From: Ignavibacteria bacterium
Lineage (GTDB): Bacteria > Bacteroidota > Ignavibacteria > Kapaibacteriales > UBA2268
NCBI GenBank assembly: GCA_026416955.1
Contig: JAOAEE010000027.1
Location: 89,717 to 153,716 of the forward strand
Reading direction: 5' to 3'
DNA length: 64,000 nt
Positions 21,591 to 31,762 of the stretch are shown here, piece after piece. The notes beneath the pieces are model-generated. The model ran no database searches and was not told the DNA's origin. It saw nothing but the letters and a program-made list of their open reading frames with translations. The stretch's first letter is position 1. Every line of letters begins with the position of its first letter. Made by a program: the position numbers and the translations under genes.

Positions 21591-22364
21591 ATGCTCGAAA
21601 AACCACTTATCTTCGTTACAAACGACGACGGAATTGATTCAAATGGACTTTACCAACTTGTGAAAGAGCTTAGAACAATCGGAGAAGTAATTGTTGTTGC
21701 TCCCGACCACCAACAAAGTGCTGTTGGACATATGCTTACAATTTCTAAGCCCTTGCGTTTCTCCAAATTTTTCAGAAATGGGGAAATATTTGGTTTTGCT
21801 GTAAATGGTTCCCCATCCGATTGTGTTAAATTAGCTCTTTCGTCAATTCTACCACGCAAGCCCGATATTTTAGTTTCGGGAATTAATTACGGGAAAAATA
21901 CCTCAATCAATATTCTATACTCTGGAACTGTTGCTGCTGCAACCGAAGGTTATCTTGCTGGAATACCATCGATAGCGATTTCACTATCCACTTACGATAT
22001 CAACTACGATTGTAAATTCCCAGCAATTCTCTCGAGGAAAATTATCCAAAATTTGTTTTTTGAAACAAAATTGAAGTTCAAACTCTTGAACGTAAATATT
22101 CCAGCAATTCCAGAAACGCAACTTAAGGGAATTATGATTACACATTGTAGCAATTCTTACTGGAACGATAAGTACGAAAAAAGAGTAGACCCCTTTGGAA
22201 GAGAATACTACTGGTTTGCTGGAGAATATGTTTCCAATAGTGACGACGAAGGAAGTGACGATTGGGCACTTAAAAATGGCTTTGTTTCAATAACTCCTAT
22301 CTCATTCAATTTTACTGATTTTTCTCTTCTTAACGAGCTTAAGAAAATTGAGTTAAAGATGTAA
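21591..22364 (+). CDS. surE: 5'/3'-nucleotidase SurE
   Basis: 'IFVTNDDGIDSNGLYQLVKEL', 'VVAPDHQQSAVGH', 'DILVSGINYGKNTSINILYSGTVAAATEG'. Confidence 0.97.
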   Translation: MLEKPLIFVTNDDGIDSNGLYQLVKELRTIGEVIVVAPDHQQSAVGHMLTISKPLRFSKFFRNGEIFGFAVNGSPSDCVKLALSSILPRKPDILVSGINYGKNTSINILYSGTVAAATEGYLAGIPSIAISLSTYDINYDCKFPAILSRKIIQNLFFETKLKFKLLNVNIPAIPETQLKGIMITHCSNSYWNDKYEKRVDPFGREYYWFAGEYVSNSDDEGSDDWALKNGFVSITPISFNFTDFSLLNELKKIELKM

Positions 22365-22419
22365 ACTAAATAACTTTTTGCTAAAATCAAAGAAATTTTT
22401 GGGATTTTGGCTAAATTTT

Positions 22420-23724
22420 CTATTTGGTTTGACGCTTTTCTACAAAGAAATTTACAATATCTTTAATTCCTTGAAACAATTCAACGAACCTAAAATGATA
22501 TCTATCTCTCATATAAAAGTAAAGAATAATTCCAAAAACAGCATAATAAGAAACTAATCCCAATGGAGCTAGAGAAATATTTCTTGTTAAACCAACAGTA
22601 ATAAACACTATAACAGAAAAAATTGAAGAGACAAAGATATATTTTGCAACCTTTTTTGCTTGATTTTCTGCAATCAACACCGAAGCACTAAGTTGCAATG
22701 GCATAAAAACTGTCCCAATCAACATCAAATTGAAAAATGAAATAGATAACAGGTACTTCTCTGGAAGTAAAAGTTTAACAAAAAACTCAGTACCACCAAG
22801 TTCTAACAACACAAACAGAAATACTAGCAGCAGAAAAGTAAATGAAGTCGATTTTACTATTAGACTTCTTAAATCGTTATTCCTACCCTTTGCAATAAGT
22901 CTGACCGCTGTCGGATAGACTAAACCAAATCCAGCATTTATTCCTTCCTCGAACAATCTAAATAAAGTCTTTGCGGAATAATAAATCCCAACAACTTTAC
23001 TTTGGAAAAAGTATTGTAGAAAAAGAACATCCAATTGGCGTGGAATACTTTGGAAAAGAGAATAACTCATCATTGGTAAGCCAAAAGAAAAAAAACTCTT
23101 TACATTTAAATTCCCATTGAAACCAAGCCTAATATATTTTTTCAAGAGTACAACAGCAGTTAAGGAACTAATCAAAGTACCAGTAAAGTAAATTCTCATC
23201 AATGTGTAAAAAGAAAATGTAGGCTTTGTAAAGTATAAATAAACTGTAAGAATTGACATTGGTAAAAAGAAAGCTGCATTTACCAAGAAAAGATTTAACA
23301 TATTTGAATGCTTAAAAGCAAATTTCAAGCAATAAATCCTTGGAATAGTTAAAACAGACAGCCAAGGGAGGAAAAAAGCAACTTTCGAAATACCCGGTTC
23401 TTTGAATATTTGTACCCAAAGTTCGGAAAGTAGAGAAAAAGAAAATGAAAAAAATACCACGAACACAACAGTAAATAACAAGGCAAAAGTATTAGCCCTT
23501 GCTTCTGTTTCGGTCTTAAATCCAAATTGAATAATCGACTGAAGGAGCAAAGAATCGACAATAATGAAAATCCAAGTGTGTATTCCTATCAAAATTCCAT
23601 ACAAACCCAGTTCCGAAGGGTCGAGCCGTCTAATTTGAAGTAGACTAACAAAACCATAAAGGACATAAAGTCCTTTATCGAGAACACTCCAAACAACTTT
23701 ATCAATGTTTTCGCTAAGCTTCAA
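22420..23724 (-). CDS. polysaccharide biosynthesis / flippase-like (MATE/Wzx fold) membrane protein
   Basis: 434 aa with ~12 predicted TM segments; flippase-like arrangement. Confidence 0.75.
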   Translation of the reverse strand: MKLSENIDKVVWSVLDKGLYVLYGFVSLLQIRRLDPSELGLYGILIGIHTWIFIIVDSLLLQSIIQFGFKTETEARANTFALLFTVVFVVFFSFSFSLLSELWVQIFKEPGISKVAFFLPWLSVLTIPRIYCLKFAFKHSNMLNLFLVNAAFFLPMSILTVYLYFTKPTFSFYTLMRIYFTGTLISSLTAVVLLKKYIRLGFNGNLNVKSFFSFGLPMMSYSLFQSIPRQLDVLFLQYFFQSKVVGIYYSAKTLFRLFEEGINAGFGLVYPTAVRLIAKGRNNDLRSLIVKSTSFTFLLLVFLFVLLELGGTEFFVKLLLPEKYLLSISFFNLMLIGTVFMPLQLSASVLIAENQAKKVAKYIFVSSIFSVIVFITVGLTRNISLAPLGLVSYYAVFGIILYFYMRDRYHFRFVELFQGIKDIVNFFVEKRQTK

Positions 23725-23762
23725 TGATTGTAACTCAAAAAGGCAAAATTAAAAAAGGGATT

Positions 23763-25493
23763 TCAATTGATAGGAAGGTGAATAATAAACTTTGTTCCTT
23801 TCCCTTTTTCACTTTCAACTTGAATATTGCCGTCGTGGAGCAAAATAATATGTTTAACTATAGACAAACCAAGCCCCGTCCCACCATAACGCCGAGAATG
23901 GGATTTATCGACAGTATAGAATCGTTCAAAAATTCTGTCTTGGTGCTCTTTTGGAATTCCAATACCCTCGTCGCTTACAATTATCTTAACAGATTCCTCA
24001 TCGTTTTTCATAAACTCAATTCTAATAGTACCTTTATCGGAATATTTAATTGCATTGTCAATCAAGTTGATGAAAACTTGTTCCATTCGGAACGAATCGA
24101 CATTAACTTTTGGAAAATCTTCTTCGCACTTTATTTCAATGGAAAGATTTTTCTCCTCAAGTTTCTGTTTAAAAGTTGGAAGAACTTGCTTAACAAGCTC
24201 ACACAAATCAACTTCCGAAACGAACAATTTCGACGAGGCATCTTCGAGGGCTACAAGAGTAAGTAAATCGTCGACAATATGAATAATTCTTTCAGTGTGT
24301 CGTTTTATTGTATCCAAATATTTAAACTGTTCGCAAGGAATTTCCTCTTCAAGCGTTTCCAAATAACCTTTAATTGCAGTAAGCGGTGTTCTAAGTTCGT
24401 GAGAGACATTTGCAACCAAGTCCTTTTTTATGCTTTCAACTTTTTTGATTGGTGTGATATCATAAAGAAAATGTATAATTTGATTTGTTCCAATAAGATG
24501 TTTAATAGAGGACAAATAAACTTTATCGGCAATTTCTATCTCGACAGTAGTATCTTTTTGAGTAGAAAAAGAATCTAAAATCTGTTTCAAAACTATTTCA
24601 TCTTTTATTGAATTACTAATTTTTGAGATTTGATGGGATTTCAAAAGTAAAGTTTTATAATATCTATTTGCAAATACAATATTACTTTCCTCATCGATAA
24701 TAGCAACAGCTTGGTCGAGCGAATCAATCAAGTTGTTCATAAAGTTTCTTTGCTCAACAAGTTTGTCCAAACTTTTCTTCATCTCGGAAACCATTTCGTT
24801 AAAGTTTCGCTTCAAAATTGATAGTTCAGAATCCCCATTCTCATCGAGTTTACAATCGAAGTTTCCGCTTGCAACCTTTCTCGAAGCCTCGATTACTTCA
24901 ATAATTGGTTTAGTTAAAGTTCGCGACAAAACATAGGAAAGAACAACAATAGAAACAAAAAGGCCGGAGAACACAATTAATATTTTTTCTTGAACTTGAA
25001 GGAAAAAAGCGTTTAAATTTTCTTTAGGAATACTTGTTCGAAAAAAAATGAAATTATTGTTGGATATAGAAATTTTCTTTGCGTAGTATATATATTCAGT
25101 TCGTAAAGTTTTACTAAATCGAACGGCGAAACCTTCTCCTTCAACCCTAGCCTTTAGAATTTCTGGTCGGTTGCGATGATTCTCCAAGTGCTCCTCTTTT
25201 TCCCTCGAATCGGCAAGAACAACTCCACCAGAATCAATTATAGTTACTCTAACCTTTAGAAGCGAGTCGCAATAAAAAGCAAATTTTTTAAAATCGGACT
25301 TATCGGGAATGTCCGAGGTAATTATTTTAACTAATTCTTTTTCTAAAACTTTACTTAGTCTTGATAGTTCCTTGATTTGAAAATTAACGAAATGGTCTTT
25401 AAATGTTGTAAGTGTTTGATAAACAAATACAATTGAGAAAATTGTAACGATTGCAATAATTGATGCAAAAACTACAGAAGAATATTTTTTCAT
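23763..25493 (-). CDS. PhoR-like sensor histidine kinase (TM, HAMP, PAS, HisKA, HATPase)
   Basis: H-box 'DLVANVSHELRTPLTAIKGYLETL', N-box 'INLIDNAIKYSDKG', G-box 'DEGIGIPKEHQDRIFERFYTVDKSHSRRYGGTGLGLSIVKHI'. Confidence 0.95.
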   Translation of the reverse strand: MKKYSSVVFASIIAIVTIFSIVFVYQTLTTFKDHFVNFQIKELSRLSKVLEKELVKIITSDIPDKSDFKKFAFYCDSLLKVRVTIIDSGGVVLADSREKEEHLENHRNRPEILKARVEGEGFAVRFSKTLRTEYIYYAKKISISNNNFIFFRTSIPKENLNAFFLQVQEKILIVFSGLFVSIVVLSYVLSRTLTKPIIEVIEASRKVASGNFDCKLDENGDSELSILKRNFNEMVSEMKKSLDKLVEQRNFMNNLIDSLDQAVAIIDEESNIVFANRYYKTLLLKSHQISKISNSIKDEIVLKQILDSFSTQKDTTVEIEIADKVYLSSIKHLIGTNQIIHFLYDITPIKKVESIKKDLVANVSHELRTPLTAIKGYLETLEEEIPCEQFKYLDTIKRHTERIIHIVDDLLTLVALEDASSKLFVSEVDLCELVKQVLPTFKQKLEEKNLSIEIKCEEDFPKVNVDSFRMEQVFINLIDNAIKYSDKGTIRIEFMKNDEESVKIIVSDEGIGIPKEHQDRIFERFYTVDKSHSRRYGGTGLGLSIVKHIILLHDGNIQVESEKGKGTKFIIHLPIN

Positions 25494-26206
25494 CCATCTT
25501 CGGAAATTTTATATCCAACACCTCGGACATTTTTAATAAACACTCCCGCAGGACCAAGTTTTTCCCTAAGGTTTTTAATATGAACATCAACTGTTCTGTC
25601 CAAAACTCCTTTTTCGCTCGAACCAAGTTCATCGAGAATATTTTCACGAGAAAAAACCCATCCTTTCCGTTTCAACAATAAGGTTAGAATTTTAAATTCG
25701 CTTGGGGTTAAATCTACCTTAACATCATTGACAAAAACTTCAAACTTCCGCAAATCCACTTTTAAAATGTTACCAAAAATTACAACTCCGCTTTGCTCTT
25801 CTTTTCTTTCTCGGCGAAGGACTGCTTTCACCCGAGCGACAAGTTCGCGTGGTGAAAAAGGTTTAGTAACATAATCGTCTGCACCGAGTTCCAACCCTAA
25901 GACTTTTTCGGCTTCCTCACTCCTTGCTGTAAGTATAATAATAGGTATGTGACTATAATTGTCACTATTTTTCAAGTACTTACAAACCTCCATTCCATCA
26001 GCATCGGGCAACATTAAGTCTAATATAATTAAATCGGGAATTTCGGAGTTTAAGTATCGATAAAAAGAAGTAATATCAAAAAACTCTCGAACTTTAAAAT
26101 TGTGTTTTTTTAAATGCAAAGACACAAGGTCGAGAATATCGCTTTCATCTTCAATCACAGCAATAATTTGCTCACTTGAGGTTGGAATATTTGTTTTACT
26201 GTCCAT
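25490..26206 (-). CDS. PhoB/OmpR-family response regulator
   Basis: Receiver 'IAVIEDESDILDL...DLIILDLMLPDADGMEV' plus winged-helix 'LTPSEFKILTLLLKRKGWVFSRENILDEL...RTVDVHIKNLREKLG'. Confidence 0.96.
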   Translation of the reverse strand: MDSKTNIPTSSEQIIAVIEDESDILDLVSLHLKKHNFKVREFFDITSFYRYLNSEIPDLIILDLMLPDADGMEVCKYLKNSDNYSHIPIIILTARSEEAEKVLGLELGADDYVTKPFSPRELVARVKAVLRRERKEEQSGVVIFGNILKVDLRKFEVFVNDVKVDLTPSEFKILTLLLKRKGWVFSRENILDELGSSEKGVLDRTVDVHIKNLREKLGPAGVFIKNVRGVGYKISEDG

Positions 26207-26320
26207 ACACCAATTGAAAAAAACAAAATTAGAAAGAAATTGTTAAGAAATCATAAAGAATTATCTATTTGAAACATTTAAACTTAGTTCGACAATGATT
26301 GTAGAAACTTTGGAAAAATC

Positions 26321-26914
26321 TCAACTGTTGGCAACCTTTTCTAAATCTTTTGTCAAGGTTCCATCTGCTAATACCATTGGATAGTCGGGAACAATTAGCC
26401 CTTTTTTAATTTTCTTTAACTTATTTTGAATAAGGGTGCGTCGTATTGGCGAAACTCTTTCAAAGAAAAGGATACCATTTAAATGGTCTATTTCGTGTTG
26501 CAATACTCTTGCAAGCAATCCCCCAGCTTCGAGGGTATGCTCTTTACCATCAATATCTATGTATCGAACTTCTATTTCGCTTGGACGAACAACATTTTCC
26601 CTTAATTCTGGAACAGAAAGACATCCCTCGTTGAATTCTTCTTCTTCTTCGCTACTTGCAAGAATAACTGGGTTAATATAGGCTTTTCTTGGGTGAATTA
26701 ATACATCTTTCTCGTTGTAAATATCTCCAACAATTAATAAGGATAAAGAAACACCAACTTGATTTGCAGCCAAACCAATACCTTCGGCAAAATTCATTGT
26801 TTCGAACATATCGGAAACAAGTTTAAGAATATTATCGTCGATGTTCTCTATCTCTTTGGTCTTGGTCTTCAAAATTGGATGAAACGCATTGTAAATTGGC
26901 AATATCATTTTCAA
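26321..26914 (-). CDS. def: peptide deformylase
   Basis: 'GIGLAANQVGVSLSLLI', 'EEFNEGCLSVPELR', 'LLARVLQHEIDHLNGILF'. Confidence 0.96.
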   Translation of the reverse strand: MKMILPIYNAFHPILKTKTKEIENIDDNILKLVSDMFETMNFAEGIGLAANQVGVSLSLLIVGDIYNEKDVLIHPRKAYINPVILASSEEEEEFNEGCLSVPELRENVVRPSEIEVRYIDIDGKEHTLEAGGLLARVLQHEIDHLNGILFFERVSPIRRTLIQNKLKKIKKGLIVPDYPMVLADGTLTKDLEKVANS

Positions 26915-26956
26915 AACACCTTAAAAAATTATTAACGAACCTTAAAAATTAATATT

Positions 26957-27385
26957 TCATTCTTCCTCTTTTTCGAAAGGTTTAGGTTCCCAGTCGACAC
27001 CACCACAAGGAACATAATCTTCTGAAATATGTTCATCATAAAGTTTGCATAATTGACTTGTTTCGTCGAAATGCACACACTTTCCACACAATGTTGATTC
27101 TGTTACCTCTTGCAAATGTTCCTTATAAAATTGAAACTGCTTCCAGCCCGGATAAGCCGCAAACAACCAAAGAAGCAATAGCATCACCCACCAATATTTC
27201 CTATTGTCTATCAAACTCATTAATAGAAAACTAAGGAAAATAATAATCGCACTTCGAAGAAGAACACCCCAAACAATCGAACCAGTTGTAATAATGGGAA
27301 CAACCTTACCGTCTTCCTTTTGTTCCATCCCAACCCGAAAGAGCAAAAGGTCGAGAATCTTTGAAAAAATATCCATCCTACCCAA
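26957..27385 (-). CDS. hypothetical membrane protein with C-terminal Cys-rich motif
   Basis: Two TM segments followed by 'CGKCVHFDETSQLCKLYDEHISEDYVPCGG'; no overlapping alternative gene. Confidence 0.75.
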   Translation of the reverse strand: MGRMDIFSKILDLLLFRVGMEQKEDGKVVPIITTGSIVWGVLLRSAIIIFLSFLLMSLIDNRKYWWVMLLLLWLFAAYPGWKQFQFYKEHLQEVTESTLCGKCVHFDETSQLCKLYDEHISEDYVPCGGVDWEPKPFEKEEE

Positions 27386-27460
27386 GATTTTACAAATACA
27401 AATCTACAATAAGTTTAGCAAAAATTTTTTAATTTTGGTTTTTTTATTTAGGCGAAAGTT

Positions 27461-29533
27461 ATGAAAACTAATCGTTTTCTGGGTATTTATTGCTTGATTT
27501 TTATTGTATTCTTTCTTTCAAACACTTATTCACAACAGAAGTCCAAGACCAAAAAAGCTACTTCAAATCAAAATGTCAAAGAAACAGTAATTGCTACCGT
27601 AGGAAATGAAAAAATCACATACTCGGATATCGAAAAAGCCTATTCAAAAAACCTTGCCAAAAAGAGTGCACCATTGCATCTTCTACCCAAAGACAGTCTA
27701 ATGGATTTTCTTAACCTATACATTCGATATCGTTTGAAAGTTAACGATGCAATTGCCCGTGGGTTAGATAAAGATTCTGCTACGCAAGAGGAAATAAAAA
27801 ACAATAGAAGGTTGTTGGCAGAAACTTTCTTTTTCGAAAAAGAACTTGTTACTCCAAATGTCGAAAAAATGTTGAAATACAGAGATTGGGAAGCACAAAT
27901 TTCTTATATCTTTCTACAATTTCCACCAGATAATCCAGATACATTATCGACTTTTAACCGCGCAATGAAATTAATCGAGATGCTTAAAAATGGAACAGAT
28001 TTCGCAAAGCTTGCAAAAGATTCCTCCCAAGATAAAGAATCCGCCGAAAGAGGTGGTTTAGTCTTAAACTTCCTTACCGGTGGAAAAGTCCAAAGGCAAA
28101 TTGAAGATGCTGTTTTCTCGCTTAAGCCCGGTGAATTCTACAAATCTCCAATAAGGACAAAGTTCGGCTATTTCATTATTAAACTAAACAAGCTTCAACC
28201 AAGAATTAAAGTCAAAGGCAGACATATATTAATTGCAGTTACACCCGAGAGGGATTCTGTCGCTGCCTTAAAAAAAGCAGATAGTTTATACAAACTACTT
28301 AAATCCGGCTCCAAGTTTGAAATTTTAGCCGAAGAGAATTCAGACGACCCATCGTCGTCAATGCGTGGTGGGGATTTTGGAGGTTGGTATTCTCGCTCTG
28401 GTGGTCTTGAACCTTCGGGTCGCTTTTTCACAAGTGCTTTCGAAGAAGCACTATTTTCTTTAAAAGATGGTGAAATTTCGCAACCAATTAGAACAGAATA
28501 CGGTTACCACATAATTCGAAGAGACTCAACTGGTTACTTCAACAAAGACGAAGATAAAGACGACCTTAAACGAACCTACAAAAGACTTTACTTCGAAACA
28601 GACAAAAAGGAGTTAATAGACAACCTTCAAAAACAATACGGCTTTTTTGTAAATGATGCAAATTTGAATAAGCTTCTTTCTTTTATTGACACAACAAAAA
28701 CTGTCCTCGATACTGCTTGGTTCAAAAATATTCCTAATGAAATAAACAAGGATATACTTTTCGGGATACAAAACAAATTGTATTCAATAGAAGATTTTTT
28801 AAAAACCTTAAAGACAAGACCAGAATTTAGAACAACAGCTTTAAATCGAACTGGTTTAAGAAACGCAATGAACAAAATAGTTTATCCAATTGTAATGGAT
28901 AAGGCAACTTCAAATTTGGAAAACGAAGTACCCGAGTTTGCGTCGATGGTCAAAGAATTTAGCGATGGTATCTTATTGTTTAAAGTCGAAGCAATGGAAG
29001 TTTGGGACAAACTCAAACTCGATACAACTTTGGCTCGCCAACATTGGGAAAAAAATAAATCAAAGTACCGAACCTATGCTATTTTCGATGTAAACGAAAT
29101 TTATGTACTTAGCGATTCTTTGGCTAACCAAATCTATAAGAAAATTACCCAAGAAGGAGCAGACTTCGAAGAAATGGCATCGCAATTTACCCAAAGAGCT
29201 AACTTCCGCGAAAAGAAAGGTCATTGGGGCAAAATTTCTGCAAAAGACAATAACCTTGCAAAAAAACTGCTCGAACTCAACGCAACTGCTGGGAACATCG
29301 TTGGTCCTTTTAAATACGACGATGGTTACTCTATTGTTCGTATCAATTCATATGAACCCGAACGTGAAAAAACATTTGAAGAAGCAATACCAGATTTTGC
29401 CACCGAAGTCCAAGAAATTCTCCAAAAAAGATTACTGGAAAATTGGCTTTCCCAAGCACAGAAGCGAATTCCAGTTAAAATCTTCGACCAGAAACTTACT
29501 TCTGTTGTCAACGCATTAAAAAAACAGAATTAA
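27461..29533 (+). CDS. peptidylprolyl isomerase with parvulin (PpiC/SurA-type) domains
   Basis: Signal peptide; two parvulin-like segments 'ISYIFLQFPPDNPDTLS...ERGGLVLNFLTGGKV' and 'KGRHILIAVTP...DDPSSSMRGGDFGGWYSRSG...IRTEYGYHIIRRD'. Confidence 0.92.
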   Translation: MKTNRFLGIYCLIFIVFFLSNTYSQQKSKTKKATSNQNVKETVIATVGNEKITYSDIEKAYSKNLAKKSAPLHLLPKDSLMDFLNLYIRYRLKVNDAIARGLDKDSATQEEIKNNRRLLAETFFFEKELVTPNVEKMLKYRDWEAQISYIFLQFPPDNPDTLSTFNRAMKLIEMLKNGTDFAKLAKDSSQDKESAERGGLVLNFLTGGKVQRQIEDAVFSLKPGEFYKSPIRTKFGYFIIKLNKLQPRIKVKGRHILIAVTPERDSVAALKKADSLYKLLKSGSKFEILAEENSDDPSSSMRGGDFGGWYSRSGGLEPSGRFFTSAFEEALFSLKDGEISQPIRTEYGYHIIRRDSTGYFNKDEDKDDLKRTYKRLYFETDKKELIDNLQKQYGFFVNDANLNKLLSFIDTTKTVLDTAWFKNIPNEINKDILFGIQNKLYSIEDFLKTLKTRPEFRTTALNRTGLRNAMNKIVYPIVMDKATSNLENEVPEFASMVKEFSDGILLFKVEAMEVWDKLKLDTTLARQHWEKNKSKYRTYAIFDVNEIYVLSDSLANQIYKKITQEGADFEEMASQFTQRANFREKKGHWGKISAKDNNLAKKLLELNATAGNIVGPFKYDDGYSIVRINSYEPEREKTFEEAIPDFATEVQEILQKRLLENWLSQAQKRIPVKIFDQKLTSVVNALKKQN

Positions 29534-29539
29534 TATTAA

Positions 29540-30826
29540 ATGAAAAACCTTAATTCCATCATTATTTTAATTTGCTTTTTAGCAATTCAATATTTTTCTT
29601 GGAGCAAAGTTACTGAACCTATCGACAAGATTGTTGCAATCGTTGGAGACGAGGTTATACTTCTCTCCGATGTCCAAGCCCAAGCAATGGTTCTTGCACA
29701 GCAAGATATTCGCTTCGACCCTAACGACCCATCGTTACAAAAAAGGATACTTGACCAATTAATTAATGAAAAACTTATTCTTATAAAAGCAAAGGAGGAT
29801 TCAATTACAGTCAGCGACGAAGAAATAGACCAACAATGGGAATTTCGGTTGAAAGCATTGGTGCAACATTATGGTTCAGAGAAAAGAATTGAAGAAATTT
29901 ACGGAATGCCGATTTCAAAACTCAAATCGGAATACCGCGATGATATCCGAAAGTTCCTTTTAACAGAAAAGATGAAAGAAAAAAAATTTGGAAATATTAA
30001 AGTTAGTGAACGCGAAGTCAAAGAATTCTACGAACAATACAAAGATTCACTCCCAACAATTCCAGAACAAGTTGAACTCTATCATATTGTAAAAAGTTTT
30101 GTACCCCCCGAAGAAGTTCGCCGACAAAAATTCGAACTTGCCAAAAAAGTTCGAGATTCGATAATAATGACTGGGGATTTCGTTCAATTCGTTAAAAAAT
30201 ATAGTGATGACCTATCATCAGTACCATCTGGAGGTGAATTGGGATGGGTACCTCGTGGACGTTTTTTCCCAGAATTCGAACAAGCGGCTTTCAACTTGCA
30301 AATCCGAGAAGTGTCTCCACCAGTCGAAACACCTCTTGGCTTTCATATTATTCAACTCCTCGGTAAAGTCAAGGATTCTATTCTTGTCCGACATATTTTA
30401 TTTAAAATAACCCCTTCTGAGGTCGAGATACAAAACACCAAGCGATTTTTAGATTCAATTAGAACTCTATATTACAAAGGAACACCTTTCGAAGAACTTG
30501 CCAAGACTTTTTCAGACGAAATGGAAACTCGTGGGGCTGGTGGTTTTCTAGGCCGGTTCCCAATTGACAATCTACCCGAAAACATCCGAAATATTACCGA
30601 CACATTGAAACAAGGGGAAGTTTCTTCGCCTGCTTTATACAAAACACATCCAGTCGAATCTTACCATATCATTTACAAAAAACGTGTAATCCCCCCCCAC
30701 AAGCCAGAACCACAAACCGATTACAAAGAACTCGAACAACTATGTATTACATTTAAACAAAATAAGTTGTATCTCGAATGGATAGAAGAATTAAGAAAGA
30801 AAATTTACTGGGAAATAATAGAATAA
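29540..30826 (+). CDS. surA: SurA-like periplasmic peptidylprolyl isomerase
   Basis: 'IDKIVAIVGDEVILLSDV' SurA N-terminal motif; parvulin domains 'YHIVKSF...SSVPSGGELGWVPRGRFFPEFEQAAF', 'VRHILFKITPS'. Confidence 0.92.
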   Translation: MKNLNSIIILICFLAIQYFSWSKVTEPIDKIVAIVGDEVILLSDVQAQAMVLAQQDIRFDPNDPSLQKRILDQLINEKLILIKAKEDSITVSDEEIDQQWEFRLKALVQHYGSEKRIEEIYGMPISKLKSEYRDDIRKFLLTEKMKEKKFGNIKVSEREVKEFYEQYKDSLPTIPEQVELYHIVKSFVPPEEVRRQKFELAKKVRDSIIMTGDFVQFVKKYSDDLSSVPSGGELGWVPRGRFFPEFEQAAFNLQIREVSPPVETPLGFHIIQLLGKVKDSILVRHILFKITPSEVEIQNTKRFLDSIRTLYYKGTPFEELAKTFSDEMETRGAGGFLGRFPIDNLPENIRNITDTLKQGEVSSPALYKTHPVESYHIIYKKRVIPPHKPEPQTDYKELEQLCITFKQNKLYLEWIEELRKKIYWEIIE

Positions 30827-30847
30827 TAATTAACTTCCTCATTGAAA

Positions 30848-31762
30848 ATGAGTGATTTAAGTAAAAGAATACTTGTTGCCCTTTTTGGAATTCCTCTTGT
30901 TGTCCTTTTGGTATTTTTTGGTGGTTTCCTATTTCTAACTCTTATTCTTATTCTTTCAAACATTGCACTTTGGGAATACTTACGTCTTGCAGAAAAGAAA
31001 AATATTCATCTTTCAACTTTTTTGGCAATTTTAATCAATTCTATTCTGTTACTAATTTATTTTTTTTCTATCAAAAATATTGTTATTACCAACTTCAACC
31101 CCATTTTTCTATTTGCAATAATCATTTTTTTTCTTCCAATTTTTTACATTTTTATCCAAGTTTGGAACAAAAACCCAAACACTACAATTAGTGTTGCCTA
31201 TAATCTGCTCGGAATCCTCTGGACAGTATTTTCTTTTGCATCAATTCTATCAGTTCGTTTTTTGCCCGATTCCCTAAATCTTTTGAATAATTTGACCGAA
31301 TATTCACAACCTAAATTACTATTCAATTTTCAATACCCGCTTGATGACCTCTGGGCTGCAAAATTTTTCCTCGCAATTCTCGGCACTATATGGTTATGCG
31401 ATACTTTCGCATACTTTTTTGGGCTAGCGTACGGCAGACACAAACTTGCTCCAATAATAAGCCCCAAAAAAACTATCGAAGGGGCAGTGGCTGGTTACAT
31501 TGGTTCTTTGCTTTCGTTTTTTGTTTTAGACTTTTTATTTTCGTTAAAACTATCAATCGGTTATCAAATACTTTTTGCTTCAATTGTCGGAATTGTTGGA
31601 CAAATTGGTGACCTTGCAGAATCCAAGATAAAACGAGAGTTCGGCGTTAAAGATAGTTCCAATATTCTTCCGGGGCACGGGGGAATTCTCGATAGATTAG
31701 ATAGCATTATGTTTGTTTTTCCTACTGTCTTCTTCGTTATCTTACTTTTAGCAATTTTATAA
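30848..31762 (+). CDS. cdsA: phosphatidate cytidylyltransferase
   Basis: 'SPKKTIEGAVAGYIGSL...GIVGQIGDLAESKIKREFGVKDSSNILPGHGGILDRLDSIMF'; ATG at 30848 preferred over TTG at 30842. Confidence 0.96.
   Translation: MSDLSKRILVALFGIPLVVLLVFFGGFLFLTLILILSNIALWEYLRLAEKKNIHLSTFLAILINSILLLIYFFSIKNIVITNFNPIFLFAIIIFFLPIFYIFIQVWNKNPNTTISVAYNLLGILWTVFSFASILSVRFLPDSLNLLNNLTEYSQPKLLFNFQYPLDDLWAAKFFLAILGTIWLCDTFAYFFGLAYGRHKLAPIISPKKTIEGAVAGYIGSLLSFFVLDFLFSLKLSIGYQILFASIVGIVGQIGDLAESKIKREFGVKDSSNILPGHGGILDRLDSIMFVFPTVFFVILLLAIL

Noticed and set aside
23763-26206. PhoR/PhoB-like pair as evidence of a phosphate regulon locus
   Set aside because: No pst, phoU or phosphatase genes are adjacent, so the signal sensed cannot be assigned from this window.
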